Below are positions 25,101 to 33,213 of a stretch of DNA of 64,000 nt, piece by piece. Position 1 is the stretch's first letter. Every line of letters starts with the position of its first letter. The position numbers and the translations under genes were made by a program. A model generated the notes under the pieces. That model had not been told where the DNA came from, ran no database searches, and saw nothing but the letters and a program-made list of their open reading frames with translations. The DNA lies in contig OY740766.1 of the NCBI GenBank assembly GCA_963513935.1, positions 1,890,001 to 1,954,000 on the forward strand, given 5' to 3'. Source of the stretch: Aphrophora alni. Taxonomy: Eukaryota > Arthropoda > Insecta > Hemiptera > Aphrophoridae.

Positions 25101-28100
25101 TAGTTAATCAGTTGCCCGACGATGCCGCAAGGCGAAACAATTGTAGCTCATTTATACTATTAAATATTTGAAACTTTAAGCTTTTGCTTTATTTTATCCT
25201 TGAGTTAAAAAAATGTTGAAATGCTTGTCTTGCAACTGAACTAGGACAACAGAGAGAACTAAAGGTATATAAGCGGTCAGCATAATTTGGAGGGGGTCTT
25301 TTCCATCTTCTGGAGCTCTTGATGATACCGGCAGGTCGATTGCCGTGGTGCAGGAATTTGGCTCAGGAATTCTACTCAACAGACAGTAAGCAAGCATTTC
25401 TATATATGTATGTAAAGTCACCAGTTAGAAGATTTATAATTTCTTTCATTTAAAGAATAATGATAGTTGGAATACTTCTGAGCTTTGAGTAATTAATTTG
25501 TATAATAAATACTTCGTTTGAATATTATTTTGTCTTATTGTTTCAATTAGATTCTTATTATTGTGTTGCATTAAAATATCGTATTGATGTATTAGGGAAG
25601 TAGATGTAAGCTTAATGTCAATGATAAAGAGTTAATAAAATATTGAACCACTGATCTTGTAATTAATTAATAAAATGAACCCCAGGCATATTTTGAGGGC
25701 CGTTCATAAAAACACTTTTGGATAAACAGTCAAAATTAAGATTAATAATAATTTGTGTTGTCTTGGGTTGATGAAAGAAGCAAATAACCTGTAAAGGGAA
25801 CAGCGGCGGCCATCGTATCTTGTCGCATGGCTAGTGAATGGAATAGTGGAAATGAAATAGGCTTAAGTTTAATAAAACAGAAGTCTCTGATGAGAAATAA
25901 ATATCGTTGGTGGTAATTCAAAATTATTTCAATAGTATAATAAATAAGACAAGGAACTAATGTTAAATAAAATAAAATTTGTTTTCAATTAATTGTAAAA
26001 CTCAAATAAATAGTATAGAAAATAAATGACCTAGTTTTAGAATGTTAGTTTAAAACGTTTATATATAAAAATATTATGAAAATTTAATAACCAGAGAAGT
26101 GAAGGGAGGAAGAAGAACTAAACTAATTAAGGAGAATATTTGTTACAACAATGAAAAAGAAGTTAATTTTTTTTTTTTTTTTTTTTTTTGCTCTTATGGA
26201 AGATTTAGATTAGGACTATATATTAGGAAATAAAGTAGTTTTGCAACTTATGCAATGAAAGTAAATAAATAATTACCCGGGAAAGAATCAACAAGGACTG
26301 GTAGACTGATAAGTATTTATGTATTAAGAATAAATTGAACCTGAACCTAGGGCAACATTTAGTAGTTATATCTCATCCAAATTTGAATTCCCACCAGGAG
26401 GCAACTTGGAACTTTGTAACACCTTTTATATAGAACATAGACATTTTTATTATTGTGGATTGTTTGAACTATTAAAATATTGGGCTACATGTGATTTGAA
26501 GAAATTAAAACTAAATAGGGACAATAGGTACTTTAGAAACATTATTTTGTAAAATAACATTAAGTTGGATAGGTTAATTCTTTTTTATGTGATGTATGTA
26601 ATATTTTAGTTTAGACTGTTTGCAAGTAGTATATTGAACTTTTAACCCACAGTAATTTCGAGTAGTTTTCTCAAAAATAAGAATAAAAAATGTGAACCTA
26701 ATAATTTGTATAACAATACTGAATAATAAATTTGTTAATTATATAAAACTCGATTTAACAAAATAATTAAAAAATATTATAATAAAATATAGTAACTATT
26801 CCCAATGATATTACAGTAGAACCCCTCTTAACCAGTCTAGTCGGGACTGACACTCGGGCCGGTTGCCCGTTTGGCTGGTTAATCCGAGGTTCCCGTGAAA
26901 AATCGGTTTTCGTTCAAAGAAAGCTTATTTAATCAGGTAGCGCTAAGAATTATGCAATTAAGATGTTATTGCAACTCATTTTATTGTACATAAATGTATC
27001 GTATATATTATGTTATGAATATTATACATCAAACATGAAAAAATTAAACACTACAAAGCTTTTTTACAGATTCCTCTCTGTCAAATCTTTTGACACATTT
27101 AACCGCGTCTCAAACGAAACCAACACACGCTTCCGTTTTCGTAACTCGCTCATTTTTATTTACTATATATACTGTGTGTAGATCATAACCAGTCAAAGAC
27201 AAGAAGAAAACTGAAAAGAAATGTTATATTTTCTATAATGATTCGTGGAAAAAAAGCGGCCCATCAAACGTTTTTGTGGTATATGTCTGCTATACCGACG
27301 GGTGCCAATGCCGTAGTGTTTTATGCCGCCGACAATGGGATACCGCTATCGACAAAATCGTTTGACTTGCCGCTGCTTTGGTGCCACGGTGTTTTTACGC
27401 CGCCGACAATGGGATACCGCTATCGACAAAATCGTTTGACTCGCTGCTGCTTTGGTGCCGCCGACAATGGGATACCGCTATCGACAAAGTCGTTTGACTC
27501 GCCGCCGCTTTGGTGTTTCAATTACAATTTATTTTCTGAAACTTTCATCCAACCAATACACTACGATATAGGCCGGTTATTCCGAGGCCGGTTAACAGAG
27601 GTTCTACTCTATTGTTTTTTATATAATATCCACCAAGCAAAATACAAAATACTACTTATTCTATTGAATATTTTGATTTGACAGTTGAATTCCAACCATT
27701 GGGCAGAATATAAAAATTAAACCAAGCAAATACTTTAGGAGAAATTAATTCTGAACTTCAGAAATGGATACCAACTTGAAAGACTGTCATGAAAAATGTT
27801 TGATAAATCTTGAGAAAGTAATCCATGGAAATTGTTGGAAGATCAAACAATGTGACCAATTAGTATCTTGAAGAAACACGCCTATGGTACCATAATCAAG
27901 AAGTTTTATAGTTTAAAAGATTAAATGAATGAATATGGTGATAAATATAGTCCTAATTTACCACACACATTGATTTAGAAATAACATGTATTACCACTAA
28001 CTTTAGATAATATGGTTTGTTAAAATATAACCAGCTTACCTGTGTGCAAGACCCAATGCCATAGCAGTCATGTCTTTCTTAGACAATCCTGATAACAGAC

Positions 28101-31100
28101 TTTCTGATTGTGATCTGATGCATCGAATCAATTCATTCACAGCTGTGTTAGAAACACATTGTAAGTTTAACTTGTCTTTAATTACATTTCCAAGTTTAGC
28201 ATCAGCAACTAATAATTTATCTTGGACTTCTTTTGAAACCATCTTTTTCAAAGCCTATAAGCAAATTCATTATGTAAATAAACAATGTTTGGTTATCAAA
28301 TTAATATTAACAAAACACTACCATCATCATTACTTTACATTCTGAAAATAATAGAAATTTTATATGCTATCGCTATCAAAATCGTATTTTTAAAAAAAAT
28401 TTAACGCTATGGATGAAAAAATATATAAACCTTTTAAAACAAAGCCTGTTTAAAGCACTTAGTCTAATATTAGTTTGTATAACTATAACAAACCTTCTTA
28501 AGTGTTTTAGACAGTTTGCCTTCCACTGCTGCGGTTGTAGCCGCTAAGGCTTCTGTAGTGTCCAAAAACTTTTCAAAATGTTTCAATTTGACACTGCAAT
28601 AGAAAAAATATATTTTATAAGACATAGACATATCATCTGTTCACTTATTATGTTACAGTAATATTTTTCATAATTTAAACCAATATAAATAATAAATGTG
28701 AGAAGTGAATACATTTAAGAACAAAATATGTATGTGCTTGTAACATTAATATTGAAGAGCAGGCTACTTACACTTTACTAGCTCCTTCAGGAGTTTCAAA
28801 ATCTTTGTATAGATTATCAGTGGTCTTTATCTTCTTTTCATCCAGTAACTAAAATAAAAAACATGAAAAAGTAAATTTTAACAAGATTTATTATAGATTT
28901 TATAGGTTAATAGGCCTATACAAAACAACTAGATTAACTCATCAAACAATTTAGCATTAAGCTTAGTAATATCAACATTATAAAACTAAAGTATATAAAA
29001 AAAATAATAGGCTATATGATTAACGTCACAATTAATGTGAAACTGGCTGAATGATATTGTAGAAATCATTAAATGTCAGTATGTCATAACACATTTAGTT
29101 GTTTAGGACAAGTTTGGTAAGGTTCACTTGATTATGTACTATTTACAATTTATAGTTTATATTATATTATATAGGTCTGGTTATTGGTGAAATATAAGAT
29201 ATGTTCCAATCTCAATCGATATCAAATTTTTAAACAGTTCAAAGTTTTCGTTAACTTAAATATTAATAATTTTAGATAAAAAAGTGTAAAACTATGAATA
29301 TTTTTCGCAACATTTTTTTTTGATCATTTTAAAAGTTTTTTTTTTTATCTCCCGTATTAAACGATATATGGTTATTTCCTGTAAAAATGTAAAAAAAAAA
29401 AAATTTCATCAAAATTAACCATTTTATTGCTAATATCTCATTTTTTTTATTGCTAAAAATAAATTTGAATTTGAATTATTGGTAGTTAATTACATTCTCA
29501 TTAAAATCCCTTTTTTACTTTACTATCTATAAAAAAAATAATAAATAAATAAATAAAATTAAATTAAAAAAAGTAAATATTTGTATACCAAAATACTAAT
29601 ATATCTTGGCACGGGATCAAGTCGCGCCAATGAATAATCAAATTTATATATATTTTTTTTTAAATACATTTAAGAATGGATTATAATTTACCGTTAGTAT
29701 ATCATTTTTTTATATCCAGTATTTTAATGAAAGAGGAATAAAAAATTATTATTATAGAATTCAAAAGGCCCATTTTTACGTATACAACTATGAATGTAGA
29801 AAGTAAAAAAACATATCCATTGAATAAAAGCTTCAATATAATGATTTTATAGAATATATTGCGGGAAAAAAACACTTAAGGGGTTGTTTTGCCAATTAAA
29901 GTGTATCGCGAACATTTTTAGCACATAGGATGCAGAAATTTGTGATCTCTGAACCAAAAAACGTATCCAGTGTACAAAAGCCTGCCCACATAGCCTACCG
30001 TTTATGGAGTTAAATACGAAAACCCCATTTTAAGGGGTTGTTTTTGTCAACTGAGGGGTGTTGGAAATCTTTGCTGCACATAAGACTAAAAAATTCTATT
30101 TTATTGAACCAAAAAACATATCCATTGAATAAAAGCTTCAATATATTGACTTTATAGAGTATATTGCAAAAACACCCCTTAAGGGGTTGTTTTGCCAATG
30201 TAAGTGTGTTGCAAAATTTTCTAGCACATGGGACCCCGACATTTGTGATTTCTGATTCAAAAAACGTAACTTGAGACTCGTAAATAAAATATTGCCAAAA
30301 TTACAAAAAAAGGGTTTTTTGCAAATTTAGGGTGAATGCATGTTTTTCAGCTCATGGAACCCCAATTTTCGGAATCAGCAAAACAAAAACTCATAAATAA
30401 ATTATTTTTAACATTTTCCCCCTAATATTAATGATTTTCTTAACTTACATCATTTTTTACCCCTTTGAGCCCTTAAAGGGGTAAATTGTTACAAGCGGAA
30501 GTTAAAATTTCATTGAAAATGATGTAGACACCCTAACGAACAATTTTCACTTTTTAAAATGAAAATCTATTTGGTAGATCTGATTAGCTTTGCTTTTCAA
30601 GAATTACGGTTTCAGATGCAATACTATAAAAAATATAACAATTAATTGATGATAATTTCTATTCACATTTTATTTTTCCAGCTCTTTACAATGTGTTATT
30701 TTGATGTTACTTCTAAAAAGGAAGAACAGTGTTTACTGATACAAATTTTCCCAGAAATTCGTTGGGAGAAGCTGTCAGATGTGAAGCACACCAGCAAACC
30801 CAAAACAAGCCTTACATAAAAGTATTCAGGCTAAAATATGGTATGGAGACCAAGATTTAAATAGTAAGTCTAAGTGTAAGTCTTGGGCATATAACTTACC
30901 AAAACCAACAAAAATAAAACCAAGGTCCATTGAAACTAGGATGGTAGGTTATGGATTCAGACTATGGAATCCTGTAAAAGATGAAAGTTTTAACCCTAGA
31001 ACGGTTGGACAAAAGATTGATACATGGATGGTCAGGCTGGGTCTGTGGGACCCAAATAATAAAACATTGAAAATGAGTCACAAAACTGCTTATTTACATG

Positions 31101-33130
31101 GACTGACCAATATTTATTATGTTCAGATAGTATATGATGATATAGAGCCTTTACTCTAACTTTTTGAATCATATAAAATTTGTAAAATAAGAAAACTGAA
31201 AAGCTCAATTCACTATTATGCCATGGCAACTACTTATTTCAAAGTCTGGATCCACGCCAGAATCGTCAGAATCAAAAAACATTCTGCCAATTTCACTGTT
31301 AGAAAGGTTTTCTGTTGCCATGTTTCAATGAAAACTATTTATAATGATGGTTTCTATGTTAACTCATAAAAAATAAATGTTAAAGTAACTAGTAAAACTA
31401 TAATATAGTGAAATAAAATGCAGAGTACACTTGTAACATAAACGGTCGGGCTGGGTCAGACAGACCCATACATTCTTCTGTTGTCTGTCAAACGAACACT
31501 AAACAAAACAGGACATCATTTGCTATGGCAAAGCGCTCTCTCGGATGTTTCAGGAAGCTACCAGAGTGCTCGAGTCAAATCAGCAACTATAAGTATATAA
31601 AATCTGAAAAACAAAAACTAGTGGGTCTCACAGATCCAGCCCGACCGTTCTAGGGTAAATGGACGAGATGTGAGATTTAATGAAAGTTGTTTTATATATA
31701 ATTAAAATAAAGAAGAGAATATACAAAAAAAGTAAAATTAATGAAATATTTACTGAAATTGAAAATCAAAGATAAGATGTGGAAAAAGAACTAACTGAAA
31801 ATGGAGTAAAACAAAATGAAAACGCTAAAGAACAGAATGATTCTAAAGACAAAGAAAATTTTATAAAGTATAATGTGTTGCCTTGGACTGTTTAATATAT
31901 AATATAGTTAATTACCTTGGAGGTTGTCCTCTAAGGTAATTAACTATATCAAAGAAAATTACCTATCAGATATGGTAACTACGAACGTTAAACTATCTAT
32001 TACTCAATAACAGAAGAGATCCTAGAATATACAGAGAAGCAATTAACCAAGAAAATGGTTGGCCTGAAGCTACGCAGAATTCAGACCAAGGAGATGGTTG
32101 GTATGAAGGCATAAGTTAGGTTATAACTATAAGTGTTAGGAACATGGGACGAAAAGAAATTGCTGAAGACAACGTTGAAGGCAAAGAACAAAGAGCAAAT
32201 GATGGATAACCAATAAGGACATGGGCGTACCCAGCGAGGGGCAGGGGGGGCAGCTGCCCCCCTGGAAGAAAAAAATAAATGTTTATTATACATTTTGTCA
32301 TGGGCGTCATCGCCGGGGGGGACGCGTCCCCCCAATATTTGATTTGTAAAAATATTTTTGCTAAAAACGAATGATTTACTTAAAACCTTAAAAGGTAAAC
32401 ATCGGGCTTTGTTTTTACTAGGGTTTTTAACATTACATTTCTGTTACAAACGCATAAATAAATGCATAAAAACAATGTTTTGAGAAGTTTAATTTTTTTA
32501 ATTTTCCATACCCCAGACCCCCGGCATATGTCCCCCCCCCCCCAATAATGAACTGGTGATGACGCCCATGCATTTTGTTGTTGGAATTTAATACAATTCT
32601 TGACATAACTATTTTAATAATCAATTGTATATTGAATGACCATGGCTTGCCCCCCCCCCCCCTAGTTTTGATCCTGGGTACGCCCTTGAATAAGGCATAA
32701 ATTTAGCTAATAGTTACAATAACAATAAAAGAAGCAAACATATAATAATTTTACACCATTTTATTAAAGACTTAGGGACTGACAGACAAATCGAAATAGA
32801 ATAATGTTTCACATGATACACCAATTTCCTGATTTCTCATATTTGTTTTCTCGAAAATATTATCACAGATTTTAAAAAATATTTCAATAAATTTCTAGAA
32901 CATCTGTTACTAGTAAACCAATATAATTAGGCTATATGTTTTTCTTCATTTACAACTTTACCATAGTAGATATGTATAGGAACTATAAATAATGTTGTAA
33001 GTAATGTTTTACAGAGCACATATTTTTGATTTATTGTTATGGCAGGTAACTACATTCTTTTTATTACATAGGTGAATTTTTGGGACCTTGCTCTAAACAA
33101 TGCTATAGGTCAAGTAAGGGAGCTCGCTCG

Positions 33131-33213
<83 letters not shown>

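Larger units (their letters stand above)
30690..32115 (+). pseudogene. Copia (Ty1) retrotransposon relic, integrase C-terminal region
   Basis: The plus strand reads [20 protein letters not shown] then [20 protein letters not shown] and RLWNPVKDE. It continues after a 662-bp MITE with [15 protein letters not shown], then near 32010 [18 protein letters not shown]. This is the Copia order: WYG...FGCKAY, K-L-D-P-R...VGY...YRLW-P, SRDV-F-E, then the EA-x-W linker before reverse transcriptase. Frameshifts and stops are present and no long terminal repeats were identified. Confidence 0.8.

Noticed and set aside
27238..27681. 147-codon open frame as a protein gene
   Set aside because: It runs through the minisatellite of MITE A and out past its end; the matching MITE B does not preserve the frame.
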